The notes: generated by a model from the sequence alone, not told the origin. Positions 1-8,905 are shown, counted from the first letter of the stretch. The stretch: 64,000 bases of DNA from Actinoallomurus bryophytorum (GCF_006716425.1 NZ_VFOZ01000001.1:3782001-3846000); one strand, 5' to 3'. A program made the numbers and translations.

Positions 1-1
1 C

Positions 2-1027
2 GCCGCGATCTCGATGCTCGGCGCCGCGCTCGCCGCGCTGGCCCAGGACGACCTGAAACGGGTGCTCGCCTACTCCACGATCAGCCAGCTCGCGTACATG
101 GCGGGCGGCCTGGCGGTCGGCACGCGCGACGGCGCGGTGTTCCACCTGCTCGCGCACGGGGCGTTCAAGGCACTGCTGTTCCTGGGCGCCGGCTGCGTCA
201 TCGTCGCGGTCGGCTCGAACATGCTCGATGCGATGGGCGGCCTGCGGATCGCCATGCCCGTGACGTTCTGGTCGATGACGGTCGGCTTCGCGGCACTGGC
301 CGGTCTCCCGCCGGCCAGCGGATTCTTCAGCAAGGACACGATCCTGGCCCAGGCATGGGACACAGCGAGACCGCACCACTTCAGCCAGCCCGTGTACGCC
401 CCGGGCGTCGTCCCCCAGGAGCTTCCGGCCATCCCGGCCTGGACCGGCTGGCTGGTGCTCATCGCCGGGCTGCTCACCGCGGCGGTCACCGCCGCGTACG
501 CGACCCGCACCTGGCTGGTGACCTTCTTCGGGGAGCGGCGGTCACCGTCCGACGCGCGTGACGCGCCCGCGCTGATGCGCTGGCCCGTCGCCGTGCTCGC
601 GGTCCCCGCACTGGTCCTCGGCTTCCTCGGACTCGGCAGCGACAAGCTACGGCCCGAGATCGGCATGGCGGTCGTCTCGCTGCTGTTCGTGCTGGCCGGC
701 GGCGGCGCGGTCTTCCTGGTCTGGAACCGCGACCCGGCGCTGGACCCGGTCCGGCTGCTGGGCCCGGCACGGCCGCTGCTGCGCGATGGCTTCCGCGTCG
801 ACGCCGTGTACTCCGCGCTGATCGTACGGCCGGTGGTCGCGCTCGCCGAGATGGTCGTGCACACCGACGACCACGCGGTGGACGCCGCCGTCGAAGGCAC
901 CGGCAGAGGCGCGCGGCGGCTCGGCGGCCTGCTGCGCGCGACCGAGAACGGCAACCCCCAGACGTACATCTCCGGGGTTCTGGCGGGAGTGGTGATCATC
1001 GTTCTCGCGGTGGTGGTGCTCACATGA
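2..1027 (+). CDS. nuoL: NADH-quinone oxidoreductase subunit L, C-terminal part (5' end outside window)
   Basis: Proton-pumping antiporter-like membrane subunit of respiratory complex I. The frame is open from the first bases of the window, so the N-terminus is missing; about 341 residues are seen. Near the start the family motif DLKRVLAYSTISQL is present, followed by a glycine-rich helix containing FKALLFLGAG and further hydrophobic helices, ending with a C-terminal membrane segment (SGVLAGVVIIVLAVVVL) as expected for NuoL. The stop codon overlaps the ATG of nuoM by four bases (ATGA), so the two are translationally coupled in one nuo operon. High confidence from motif and gene order L-M-N. 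Confidence 0.95.
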   Translation, partial: AAISMLGAALAALAQDDLKRVLAYSTISQLAYMAGGLAVGTRDGAVFHLLAHGAFKALLFLGAGCVIVAVGSNMLDAMGGLRIAMPVTFWSMTVGFAALAGLPPASGFFSKDTILAQAWDTARPHHFSQPVYAPGVVPQELPAIPAWTGWLVLIAGLLTAAVTAAYATRTWLVTFFGERRSPSDARDAPALMRWPVAVLAVPALVLGFLGLGSDKLRPEIGMAVVSLLFVLAGGGAVFLVWNRDPALDPVRLLGPARPLLRDGFRVDAVYSALIVRPVVALAEMVVHTDDHAVDAAVEGTGRGARRLGGLLRATENGNPQTYISGVLAGVVIIVLAVVVLT

Positions 1028-2556
1028 TCCTCGTGGCGATGCTGGCCGTGCCCTTCCTGGGCGCGCTGCTCACGCTCATCTCACCCGGGGGCAGCCAGCC
1101 GCGGCTGATCCGCCTGGCCAGGCTCCACGGCCTGCTCTTCTCGGGGCTCACGCTGGTGCTGGCCATCGTGGCGGCGGTGGCCTTCGACTACGGGCACCGC
1201 GGCCCGCAACTGGGCGTCGACCACGAGTGGGCGCCCTCCATCGGGCTCCGTTTCCACCTGGGCGTCGACGGGATCTCGCTGCCGCTCATCGTGCTGACCG
1301 CGGCGCTGACGTTCCTGTGCATGATCTACACCGCGCGGGTGCTGCCCGCCGGTGACGAGGGAGCGGGCTCGGCCCGCGCGCTGGTCGGGCTGGTCCTGCT
1401 GCTCGAGGTCGGCATGCTCGGCACGTTCATCTCCCTGGACCTCGTGCTGTTCTTCGTCTTCTTCGAGGTCGTCCTCATCCCGATGTACTTCGTCATCGCG
1501 CACTGGGGCGGCTCACCGGGGGCGCGCGAGGGCGCGCGGGCCGCGGCGAACAAGTTCATCCTCTACACGCTGCTCGGTTCCGGGTTCCTGCTGGTCGGCA
1601 TCCTGCTCATCGCGGTCAACGCCCACACGCTGGACATCACGACACTGGCCACGCGGCACGGCGCCGGGCTGTCCCACAACGTGCAGCTCGCGGCGTTCGC
1701 GCTGGTCGGACTCGGGTTCGCGGTCAAGACCCCGATGTGGCCGCTGCACACCTGGCTCCCGGACGCCCACACCGAGGCGCCCACGGTCGGCTCGGTGCTG
1801 CTCGCCGGTGTGCTGCTGAAGATGGGCACGTACGGCTTCGTGCGCATCGCGGTCCCGGCGGCCCCGGACGGCGCGCGGACGCTCGCGCCCTGGCTCGGCC
1901 TGCTCGCCGTCATCGGGATCGTCTACGGCGCACTCGCGTGCCTCGCGCAGCGCGACCTGAAGCGCATGATCGCCTACTCCTCGATCGGCCACATGGGCTT
2001 CGTGCTGCTCGGCATCGCGACACTCACGCCGGTCGGCCTCAACGCCGCGCTGTTCGGCAACGTCGCGCACGGCCTGATCACCGGCCTGCTGTTCTTCGTC
2101 GCCGGAGGGATCAAGGAGCGGTACGGCACCGGCGACCTGAAGGTCCTGGGTGGCGGCATGCTCGCCAAGGCGCCCTACCTCGCCTCGATCCTCACCTTCG
2201 CCGCCGTCGCGAGCCTCGGCCTGCCGGGTCTGGCCGGGTTCTGGGGCGAGATGCTCGCGCTGCTCGGCGCGTACCGTCCGGACGGCGGCCTGCCGCGCGG
2301 GACGTTCCTGACGTTCATGGTCCTGGGCGGCGTCGGCGCGGTGCTGACCGCCGCGTACTTCCTGCGGATGCTGTCCCGGCTCACCCACGGCCCGGTCGCC
2401 GAGCGCTGGCTCAAGACGAGGTTCGCCGACGTCCGATCGTATGAGCTGCTCGCCTGGACCCCGCTGATCACGGCCACGCTCTTCATCGGCCTGTGGCCCA
2501 AGACGCTTCTCTCCCTCACCGACGGCGCCGTACGCGTACTCCTGGGGGGCCGATGA
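1024..2556 (+). CDS. nuoM: NADH-quinone oxidoreductase subunit M
   Basis: 510-residue proton-translocating subunit of complex I, the usual family length. Many hydrophobic helices are seen, with the antiporter signatures PLHTWLPDAHTEAPTVGS and KRMIAYSSIGHMGFV, which carry the conserved lysine and glutamate/aspartate residues of the NuoL/M/N fold. The start ATG overlaps the nuoL stop (ATGA). The stop TGA in turn lies inside another ATGA that opens a tiny frame leading to nuoN (see the linker entry at 2553-2680). Membrane located; works with nuoL and nuoN. Confidence 0.97.
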   Translation: MILVAMLAVPFLGALLTLISPGGSQPRLIRLARLHGLLFSGLTLVLAIVAAVAFDYGHRGPQLGVDHEWAPSIGLRFHLGVDGISLPLIVLTAALTFLCMIYTARVLPAGDEGAGSARALVGLVLLLEVGMLGTFISLDLVLFFVFFEVVLIPMYFVIAHWGGSPGAREGARAAANKFILYTLLGSGFLLVGILLIAVNAHTLDITTLATRHGAGLSHNVQLAAFALVGLGFAVKTPMWPLHTWLPDAHTEAPTVGSVLLAGVLLKMGTYGFVRIAVPAAPDGARTLAPWLGLLAVIGIVYGALACLAQRDLKRMIAYSSIGHMGFVLLGIATLTPVGLNAALFGNVAHGLITGLLFFVAGGIKERYGTGDLKVLGGGMLAKAPYLASILTFAAVASLGLPGLAGFWGEMLALLGAYRPDGGLPRGTFLTFMVLGGVGAVLTAAYFLRMLSRLTHGPVAERWLKTRFADVRSYELLAWTPLITATLFIGLWPKTLLSLTDGAVRVLLGGR

Positions 2557-2680
2557 CCGAGCGAAGCGAGGACGCTCCCCTGGTCGCTCCTCCGACGAAG
2601 GAGGGCCTATGACCGAGCGAAGCGAGGGAATCGATAAACGCGCTCCCATGGTCGCTCCTCCGACGAAGGAGGACTCATGA
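2553..2680 (+). repeat. tandem duplicated linker with two overlapping mini-ORFs between nuoM and nuoN
   Basis: Two imperfect copies of a unit lie head to tail. Each starts ATGACCGAGCGAAGCGAGG (2553 and 2609) and ends GGTCGCTCCTCCGACGAAGGAGG, so each copy carries a ribosome binding site. Copy 1 encodes a 19-residue peptide (MTERSEDAPLVAPPTKEGL) and copy 2 a 23-residue peptide beginning MTERSEGIDKRA. Both open with an ATG overlapping the preceding stop (ATGA) and the second closes with an ATGA that contains the nuoN start at 2677. Reading is thus an unbroken chain nuoM, peptide 1, peptide 2, nuoN. Whether the peptides matter, or whether this is only a duplicated RBS-start block, cannot be told from sequence. 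Confidence 0.8.
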
Positions 2681-4125
2681 TCCAGTCGATCGACTACCTG
2701 GCGATCCTGCCGACGCTGATCGTCGCGGTCGGCTCGGTCGCGGTGCTGATGGCCGACGCGTTCGGCCTGCCCCGGCGGCCCGTCGGGCTGCTCACCCTCG
2801 TCCTGATCGCCGCGGCCGCCGTCGCGCTCATCCCCGGCCACGGACGCAGCACGTTCTGCACCGGCCGGTCCTGCTCCTACGTCGCGGACGACTTCGCCAC
2901 GCTCTTCCAGGCGATCGTGCTGCTCGCGGCGCTCGTGGTCGTCCTGCTGTCGCACGGGGAGATGCGCCGGTCCGCCCTTCCCGCCGGCGAATACCACTTC
3001 CTGCTGCTCGCCGCCCTCACGGGTGCGCTGCTGCTCGCCGCCGGCCGTGACCTGATCACGCTCGTGGTCGCGCTGGAGACGCTGTCGCTGCCGGTGTTCG
3101 CCCTCGTCGCCCTGCGCAGGCACGACGGGGTGGCCAGCGAGGCGGCGCTCAAGCTCTTCCTCATCTCGGTCGTGTCCTCGGCGATCACGCTGTTCGGGAT
3201 CAGCCTCGTGTACGGCGTGACCGGCGCGATGCACCTCGACCAGGTGGCCACCGGACTGGCACACGTACCGGCGGACCTGAAGCCCGTCGCGGCCGTCGGT
3301 GTCGTCGCGGTGATCGCCGGGTTCGGCTTCAAGGTCGCGGCCGTGCCGTTCCACTTCTGGGCACCGGACGTCTACCAGGGCGCGCCGCTGCCGGTCGCGG
3401 CGTTCCTGTCGGTCGTCTCGAAGGCGGGTGGCTTCGCCGGCCTGACGGTTGTCCTCACCGTCGGCTTCTGGCCGCTCGCCGGCACCTGGGGCCCGTTGCT
3501 GGGTGTGCTGTCGGCGGCCACGATGACGCTGGGAAACCTCGTCGCGCTTCGCCAGAGCGACGCCGTACGCCTGCTGGCCTGGTCGTCGGTGGCGCAGTCG
3601 GGCTACATGCTCGCACCGCTGGCCGGCGGGTCGCGGGTGCGCCCGCACGACTGGATGACGGCCACCGCGGCGTACGTCGCCATCTACGCGATCATGAACA
3701 TCGGCGCCTTCGCGGTGGTCACGGTCGTGGCACGTCGCGGCCGGCGCAGGCTCGACGACTATCGCGGCCTCGCCCGTACGAACCCCGGCACCGCGGTGGC
3801 GATGGCGTTCTTCCTCGTCTGCCTGGCGGGCCTGCCGCCCGGCGTCATGGGCCTGTTCGCCAAGGTGGTGGTCTTCAAGGCCGCCATCGGCGGCGCGGCC
3901 ACCTGGCTCGCCGTGGTCATGGCGGTGAACACCGTGATCGGGCTCTACTACTACCTGGCCTGGGCGGCACGGCTCTTCGCCCCCGCGCCGGCCGCCGCGC
4001 AGCCCGGTACGGTACGCGTCGGCCGTGCGGGCGGCATCGCGATCGCGGTGTCCCTGGCCGGGGCGGTCGTCGTCTCGGTGGCCCCTGAGCTGGTGCTCCA
4101 CGCCGCGGCGCTGGCCGTTCCCTGA
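2677..4125 (+). CDS. nuoN: NADH-quinone oxidoreductase subunit N
   Basis: 482-residue membrane subunit of complex I, third antiporter-like subunit of the operon. Motifs seen include [16 protein letters not shown], the [20 protein letters not shown] segment around residues 215-240, and [15 protein letters not shown]. The ATG at 2677 overlaps the stop of the preceding mini-ORF and is preceded by GAAGGAGG. Last gene of the nuo operon in this orientation; the next gene begins after a short spacer with its own Shine-Dalgarno sequence. Confidence 0.97.
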   Translation: MIQSIDYLAILPTLIVAVGSVAVLMADAFGLPRRPVGLLTLVLIAAAAVALIPGHGRSTFCTGRSCSYVADDFATLFQAIVLLAALVVVLLSHGEMRRSALPAGEYHFLLLAALTGALLLAAGRDLITLVVALETLSLPVFALVALRRHDGVASEAALKLFLISVVSSAITLFGISLVYGVTGAMHLDQVATGLAHVPADLKPVAAVGVVAVIAGFGFKVAAVPFHFWAPDVYQGAPLPVAAFLSVVSKAGGFAGLTVVLTVGFWPLAGTWGPLLGVLSAATMTLGNLVALRQSDAVRLLAWSSVAQSGYMLAPLAGGSRVRPHDWMTATAAYVAIYAIMNIGAFAVVTVVARRGRRRLDDYRGLARTNPGTAVAMAFFLVCLAGLPPGVMGLFAKVVVFKAAIGGAATWLAVVMAVNTVIGLYYYLAWAARLFAPAPAAAQPGTVRVGRAGGIAIAVSLAGAVVVSVAPELVLHAAALAVP

Positions 4126-4184
4126 GGGGAACATCCCTCCAGGTCAGCCCGTTGTCTAAGGGGGAGCCTGGGGAGGGTGTCACA

Positions 4185-5042
4185 GTGCGGTTCAATGGCG
4201 TCCGTACGACGTTCCTGCTCGTCACTCTGTCGGCGCTGATCGTGATCGTCGGCGGTGCGCTGGGCGGACGCACCGGCCTGACCATCGCGGTCGCGATCGC
4301 GCTGGTCACCAACGGTGTCGCGTACTTCGCGAGCGATCGGATCGCCCTGTCGGCCATGCGCGCGCGTCAGGTCAGCGAGGTCGAACAGCCCGGCATGTAC
4401 CGCATCGTGCGGGAGCTGTCCACGGGCGCCCGGCGCCCCATGCCACGCCTGTACGTCTCACCGACCGCGGCACCCAACGCCTTCGCCACCGGACGCAACC
4501 CGCGCAACGCCGCCGTCTGCTGCACCCTCGGCATCCTGGAGATCCTCGACGAGCGCGAGCTGCGCGCGGTGCTCGCGCACGAGCTGTCGCACGTCTACAA
4601 CCGCGACATCCTGATCTCCTCGGTGGCCGGCGCACTGGCCGCGGTCGTCACCTGGGTCGCCAACCTGGCCTGGTTCCTGCCGTTCGGCGGCTCCGACGAC
4701 GATGACGGCGGCGGCATCCTCGGTGTCCTCCTGCTCCTCATCCTCGGCCCGATCGCCGCCACGATCGTCCAGCTCGCGATCAGCCGCACCCGCGAATACC
4801 AGGCGGACGCCTCCGGCGCCCAGCTCAGCGGCGACCCGCTCGCCCTGGCGTCGGCCCTGCGCAAGATCGAGGGCGGCACCCGCCAGCTACCGCTGCCGGA
4901 GGACGGCCGCCTCCTCTCGGTCAGCCACCTGATGATCGCCAACCCGTTCCGCGGGGAGGGCGTCGCGCGTCTCTTCTCGACCCACCCGCCCACGGCCGAG
5001 CGCGTCGCCCGGCTCGAGCAGATGGCTGGCTACCGCCGCTGA
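4185..5042 (+). CDS. htpX: HtpX-like M48 family zinc metalloprotease
   Basis: Integral-membrane zinc endopeptidase involved in membrane-protein quality control. About 285 residues from GTG 4185, which has GGGGAGGG seven bases upstream; a TTG at 4152 would add 11 residues but has a poorer site. Two N-terminal hydrophobic helices, then the HELSH zinc motif at about residues 132-136, a hydrophobic pair of helices around a DDDDGGG loop, and the third zinc ligand in EYQADASG at about residue 204. The C-terminal [16 protein letters not shown] is the usual M48B ending. Length and motif order match the family well. Confidence 0.93.
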   Translation: MRFNGVRTTFLLVTLSALIVIVGGALGGRTGLTIAVAIALVTNGVAYFASDRIALSAMRARQVSEVEQPGMYRIVRELSTGARRPMPRLYVSPTAAPNAFATGRNPRNAAVCCTLGILEILDERELRAVLAHELSHVYNRDILISSVAGALAAVVTWVANLAWFLPFGGSDDDDGGGILGVLLLLILGPIAATIVQLAISRTREYQADASGAQLSGDPLALASALRKIEGGTRQLPLPEDGRLLSVSHLMIANPFRGEGVARLFSTHPPTAERVARLEQMAGYRR

Positions 5043-5186
5043 CGGTTCCCGTTCCGGCCGAAGGTCCGCTCCATGGTGGTCGTATGTGCATTGCGATCTT
5101 TCGCGCTGTTCGGTCCGGGCTTGGATGGGTATCCGGTTGAACACGATGCGGGGGGCCGCCCGGTCACCCGTCGAGAAGGAGGCCAC

Positions 5187-5381
5187 ATGTCCCACGACGG
5201 CGGAGGTGCGGGCCACCACGGTGGATCCGCTGGTCACCACGGCCATCACGGCGGCAACTACTCAGACCCCGGCTATCTCGGCGGGTCAGGAGGCCGCCGC
5301 CGCACCCCGGGCGGGATAGCCCTGCGGGTGGTGATCGTCCTGGCGATCGTCGTCGTCATCGCCTACGTGGCCCATCACTGA
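5187..5381 (+). CDS. small His/Gly-rich single-span membrane protein, unknown function
   Basis: 64 residues. ATG 5187 is chosen because GAAGGAGG stands five bases upstream; a longer in-frame reading exists but lacks such a site. The first 35 residues are rich in histidine, glycine and serine (HHGGSAGHHGHHGG), followed by a short basic patch GGRRRTPGG and one C-terminal membrane helix (RVVIVLAIVVVIAYVAHH). The His cluster could bind metal ions, but this is inference. Lies alone between htpX and the carboxypeptidase gene. Confidence 0.6.
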   Translation: MSHDGGGAGHHGGSAGHHGHHGGNYSDPGYLGGSGGRRRTPGGIALRVVIVLAIVVVIAYVAHH

Positions 5382-5508
5382 CGGGTCTCGCTGGGGCACC
5401 CGCAGGCTTGTCGGCACCCGTGGGTTTGTCCCCTGGCGGGGCGGTCGCGAATGCCGATATCGGCCATCGTCTCCACAGCCGCGTCATGATCTTTTACTAT
5501 CGTCGGTC

Positions 5509-7044
5509 ATGCGACGATCAACAGGATTGGCATTAGTGCTCGCCGGTGGCGTGCTCGTCGGCACCGCCGTCCCGGCCCAGGCCGCGGTCAGCTCGGCCCC
5601 GGCGCGTACGGCCGCCGCCGGAGATCTCAAGACCGACCTCGACCAGATCCTGTCGGACAGTCGCCTGAACGGCGCGACCGCCGGGGTGACCGTACGGAAG
5701 GCCGACACCGGCGCGGTGCTCTACTCCCACGACGCGGACCAGCGCGTGGTACCCGCCTCCAACAACAAGCTCGAGACGTCGGCGGCGGCGTTCGGCATCC
5801 TCGGCACGGGCTACCGGTTCCGTACGAACGTCTACACCCGGGGCGGCGACCTCTATCTCAAGGGCACCGGCGACCCGACGCTGGGCGCCGCCGCGTACGA
5901 CCAGCTGGCCGCCGCGGTCGCCGCCAAGGGCATCAAGACCGTCAAGGGTGACCTGGTCGCCGACGACACCTGGTTCGAGGGCCCGCGTCTCGGGCCCGAC
6001 TGGAACCCAGAAGACTTCCCCTACGACTACGCGGCGGAGATCTCGGCACTGACCGTCGCCGCGGACGACGTCTTCGACGTGGGCTCGGTCGACGTGGTCG
6101 TCACGCCCGGCGCTGTCGGGCAGCCGCCCGGGATCTCCCTCAGCCCCGAGACCGACCTCGTCACGATCGACAACCGCGCGACGACCGGCGCGGCGGGCTC
6201 GGCCTCGACCGTCTCGGTGGACCGTACGGTCGGCACGAACACGATCGTCGTCAGCGGCTCCGTCCCGGCGGGCGGCACCTTCGACGACCTGGCCACGGTC
6301 CCGGACCCCGCGCTGTACGCCGCGGATGTGTTCCGCCGAGCGCTGGCCGCCCACGGCGTGACCGTCACGGGTGGTGTGTCGCACGGCAGGACCCCACGGC
6401 GCGCCAAGGTCGTCACCACCCGGCGGTCGGTTCCGCTGTCGCAGATCGCCACCCCGTACCTGAAGCTGAGCAACAACATGATCGCCGAGATCCTCGTCAA
6501 GGAGATCGGGCACAAGGTCACCGGGCACGGCAGCTGGACCGCGGGCCTGCCGGTGATCGCGAAGTACCTCAAGTCGCTCGGCGTCGACACCTCGCAGGTC
6601 AAGCAGACCGACGGTTCGGGGCTCGGCCACAGCAACTACACGACGGCCACGCAGCTCAGCAACCTGCTGAAGGCGGTGCAGAAGAAGAGCTGGTTCGGTG
6701 TCTTCTACAACGCGCTCCCGATCGCCGGCCAGGCCGATCAGCTCGTGGGCGGCACCCTGCGCAAACGCATGGTCGGCACCCCGGCCGCCGGGAACGCCCA
6801 CGCCAAGACCGGCACGCTGACCGGCGTGAGCGCGCTGTCGGGATACGTGAAGGATCCCGACGGGCAGCCGCTGATCTTCTCGATCGTGTTCAACGACTAC
6901 AAGGGCAGTGCGCCGACGGACCTCCAGGACAGGATCGCGGTCCGCCTGGCCGGAGGGTCGTCTTCCACCGTGTCGTCCGCGGTGTCGTCCTCCGCGCGAC
7001 GGTCCGGGCAGAACCTCGAGTGCTCGTGGACTCGTAGCTGCTGA
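5509..7044 (+). CDS. dacB: D-alanyl-D-alanine carboxypeptidase/endopeptidase, PBP4 (peptidase S13) family
   Basis: Secreted or periplasmic-side penicillin-binding protein that trims peptidoglycan stem peptides. 511 residues with an N-terminal signal peptide (LALVLAGGVLVGTAVPAQA). The three catalytic motifs are present in order: SNNK at residues 84-87 (SxxK), SNN at about 321 (SxN) and KTG at about 433. The last 40 residues after the penicillin-binding domain are a Ser-rich tail ending in two cysteines, which looks poorly conserved and may be a run-on. A -10-like TACTAT (5495-5500) lies eight bases from the ATG and no Shine-Dalgarno is visible, so the transcript may be leaderless. A strong terminator follows. 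Confidence 0.92.
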   Translation: MRRSTGLALVLAGGVLVGTAVPAQAAVSSAPARTAAAGDLKTDLDQILSDSRLNGATAGVTVRKADTGAVLYSHDADQRVVPASNNKLETSAAAFGILGTGYRFRTNVYTRGGDLYLKGTGDPTLGAAAYDQLAAAVAAKGIKTVKGDLVADDTWFEGPRLGPDWNPEDFPYDYAAEISALTVAADDVFDVGSVDVVVTPGAVGQPPGISLSPETDLVTIDNRATTGAAGSASTVSVDRTVGTNTIVVSGSVPAGGTFDDLATVPDPALYAADVFRRALAAHGVTVTGGVSHGRTPRRAKVVTTRRSVPLSQIATPYLKLSNNMIAEILVKEIGHKVTGHGSWTAGLPVIAKYLKSLGVDTSQVKQTDGSGLGHSNYTTATQLSNLLKAVQKKSWFGVFYNALPIAGQADQLVGGTLRKRMVGTPAAGNAHAKTGTLTGVSALSGYVKDPDGQPLIFSIVFNDYKGSAPTDLQDRIAVRLAGGSSSTVSSAVSSSARRSGQNLECSWTRSC

Positions 7045-7053
7045 TTCGTCTGA

Positions 7054-7080
7054 GGCCGCCCCGGGTTCGCCGGGGCGGCC
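7054..7080 (+). terminator. intrinsic terminator after dacB
   Basis: Perfect 11-bp GC stem (GGCCGCCCCGG / CCGGGGCGGCC) with a 5-base loop, followed by TTGCCCCTTTT, directly after the dacB stop. Confidence 0.85.
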
Positions 7081-7084
7081 TTGC

Positions 7085-7385
7085 CCCTTTTACGGGGTGG
7101 CCAGGACCTGCGGCGATGGTGTGCTCGAAGTGGGCGGCGCGGCTGCCGTCGGCCGTCGCGATCGACCAGCCGTCGGCGAGCGTACGGCCCTCGTCGCCCC
7201 CGCCCTCGATGAGCATCGGCTCGATCGCGGCTCCTCCTTCGGGCACATGCCACGACCGGGCCGCCCGGTGTTGGGCAGGTGCGGGTCCCCGTACATGGCC
7301 GTGCCGGTGCCGTGCCCGCCGCAGCCCTCGAGCAGCCCGTACGGCCGGCAGATCGTCGGACGGCTGGGGCAGTCGCCCTGAGGCT
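7085..7385 (-). pseudogene. C-terminal fragment of a type I methionine aminopeptidase (map), frameshifted
   Basis: On the minus strand one frame reads GCGGHGTGTAMYGDPHLPN followed by TGRPGRGMCP, matching the GHGIGxxMHEDPxVPNYGRPGRG block of MetAP. After a frame change near 7235 another frame reads AAIEPMLIEGGGDEGRTLAD and DGSRAAHFEHTIA, the C-terminal MetAP block with the metal-ligand glutamate EPM and the terminal FEHT. At least one frameshift and missing residues between the blocks show it is not functional. The middle of the same gene is found again at 7732-7800. Confidence 0.75.
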
Positions 7386-7421
7386 CGGCTTCCCGGTGCC
7401 GCCGCGCGGCGGAACGGCGTC

Positions 7422-7463
7422 CGAAAGAGCCGGCATGAGAAGGCGTCCTCTCGGGCTCTTTCG
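7422..7463. repeat. hairpin repeat, inverted copy of 17404-17445
   Basis: CGAAAGAGCC and GGCTCTTTCG form a perfect 10-bp stem with a 22-base loop. The same stem, loop size and most of the loop and flanks recur in reverse complement at 17404-17445 just after a nucleotidyltransferase gene, where it looks like a terminator. Here it lies inside the scrambled region with no gene to terminate. Confidence 0.7.
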
Positions 7464-7474
7464 CGGACCGAGCA

Positions 7475-7834
7475 GTGCACCGGCAAGCCGTACGGCCTGG
7501 GGTCGTTCGGTTGCGACCCCTGGTGGCTGGTCGGCGCCAAGGCGCTGGTCATCTCCTGCTTGGCCTGTTCGACGAGGAAGAAGGCCTCGCGGCCAGGGCC
7601 CTGGCCGAGCTCGGCGTATCGAAGGACGTGGCCGAGGCCTGGATCGTCGAAGAACTCCGGTTCTACCGGGACGTTCTCGGGCTGAAGCCGCAGTTCGATG
7701 ACGACAGCGGCCCGTACGCCAAGTTCGAGGCTCACCGCCTCGACCGCGTGGGAGATGTCGCCGATCCGCGCGCCTGGGACGGCCGCCCAGATCGCTCCAG
7801 ACGGGCGGGCTCAGACGGGGCGGTCCCAGCCTAA
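7475..7834 (+). pseudogene. chimeric reading frame built from Clp_N regulator and VOC gene fragments
   Basis: An open frame of 119 codons. Bases 7554-7657 match 24578-24681 (the last third of the HTH-Clp_N gene) with about three differences in 104; bases 7656-7731 match the reverse complement of 24949-25024 (the VOC gene) with one difference. The two pieces join at a 2-base overlap TC. Both keep their native reading frame, giving EEGLAARALAELGVSKDVAE through WIVEEL fused to RFYRDVLGLKPQFDDDSG. There is no good start codon or ribosome site, and both outer ends run into unrelated sequence. Most likely a recombination scar rather than a working gene. Confidence 0.7.
7732..7800 (-). pseudogene. 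N-terminal/middle fragment of the same broken methionine aminopeptidase
   Basis: The minus strand encodes AIWAAVPGARIGDISHAVEA, which matches the MetAP segment preceding the catalytic GHGIG block. In an intact gene this would run directly into the part now at 7385. About 346 bases, including the chimera and the hairpin repeat, therefore sit inside the dead map gene. Upstream of it (above 7800) the match is lost. Confidence 0.65.
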
Positions 7835-7921
7835 GGACTTCGGGACAGGCCCTGTTGGGCCGTCGCTGTCGGAGTGACGGCTCTCGGCAGGCCAGGTACG
7901 CGACGTGCCACGATTGATCAC

Positions 7922-8905
7922 ATGCCCGACTCGCGTGAGGTGTTGACCCGCCCGGCGCCGCCCCCGGACCTGACGCTGGCCTATGGCCCCCACCCCGACC
8001 ACGTCATCGACGTACGCCTACCGCCGAGCCGACCGGCGCCGCTGGTCGTAATGATCCACGGCGGCTTCTGGCGCGCGGCCTACGACCGTACGCACACGGG
8101 ACCGCTGACGAGCGCCCTGGCCGCGGCCGGGTACGTGGTGGCGATCCCGGAGTTCCGCCGAACCGGCCAGGAGGGCGGCGGGTGGCCGGGCACCTTCGAT
8201 GATGTCCTCGCGGCGCTCGACGCCGTACCCGGCCTCCTGGCCCCGTACTCCGAGGACGCACCGGTACTGCTAGGCCATTCGGCCGGCGGCCACCTGGCCG
8301 TGTGGGTCGCAACCCAACTGAACCCTCCGCTCACGAGTCCCCGGGGCCGGAACCCCTTGGACGCGAGTCGCCCGAACGCGGCCGACCCGGGCGCGAACCG
8401 CGCCGACGCGACCGGCCCGATCACGAACGTCCGGAGCGAGGGGCGCTACGACGCCGGCCATCCGGACACCCGATCTCCGGACACAGGTCGCTCGGAGTCA
8501 GTTGACCCGGGCGGGGACCGCTTGGACACGGTTCGTCCCGACGCGGGTCACCACCCGGTTGCGAGGATCCAATCCGTCGTCTCCCTGGCGGGTTGCGTGG
8601 ACCTGGAGATGTGCAGCGCCCGCGGCCTGGACGACGGGGCCACGGACCTGCTGCTCGGCGGCCGCCCGTCCGAGGTACCCGACCGGTACGCGCTCGCCGA
8701 CCCCGCCCGCCTACCTAGGCCCGCCGTACCGGTCACCCTGCTGCACGGCACCACAGACGACCGCGTACCGATCGAGGTGAGCCGCTCGTACGCCCAGCAC
8801 ACCGGAGTACCACTCCGTGAACTACCCGGCATGGGCCACTTCGCCCTGATCGACCCACTGACGGCGGCCTGGCCACACGTACTGGCGGCGCTGTCTCAGC
8901 GGTAG
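7922..8905 (+). CDS. alpha/beta hydrolase (esterase/arylformamidase-like) with low-complexity insert
   Basis: About 327 residues from ATG 7922. Oxyanion-hole motif HGGFW at about residue 46, nucleophile elbow GHSAGG with Ser at about 120, acid TDDRVP and histidine GMGHFAL near the C-terminus make a full catalytic triad of the kynurenine formamidase/BD-FAE-like group. Between strand 6 and the cap, residues about 141-216 form an insert rich in Asp, Arg, Pro, Gly and Ser with no family counterpart. The substrate cannot be deduced. The gene is convergent with yajQ and overlaps it by ten bases. Confidence 0.8.
   Translation: MPDSREVLTRPAPPPDLTLAYGPHPDHVIDVRLPPSRPAPLVVMIHGGFWRAAYDRTHTGPLTSALAAAGYVVAIPEFRRTGQEGGGWPGTFDDVLAALDAVPGLLAPYSEDAPVLLGHSAGGHLAVWVATQLNPPLTSPRGRNPLDASRPNAADPGANRADATGPITNVRSEGRYDAGHPDTRSPDTGRSESVDPGGDRLDTVRPDAGHHPVARIQSVVSLAGCVDLEMCSARGLDDGATDLLLGGRPSEVPDRYALADPARLPRPAVPVTLLHGTTDDRVPIEVSRSYAQHTGVPLRELPGMGHFALIDPLTAAWPHVLAALSQR

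Noticed and set aside
1513-4134. Very long minus-strand open frame opposite nuoM and nuoN
   Set aside because: Residues are almost only R, G, D, E, Q, H and A, as expected for the antisense of high-GC codon use; the plus-strand genes explain the region fully.
7475-7834. Treating the chimeric frame as a functional gene
   Set aside because: No ribosome site or good start, both ends enter unrelated or pseudogene sequence; recorded as a scar.
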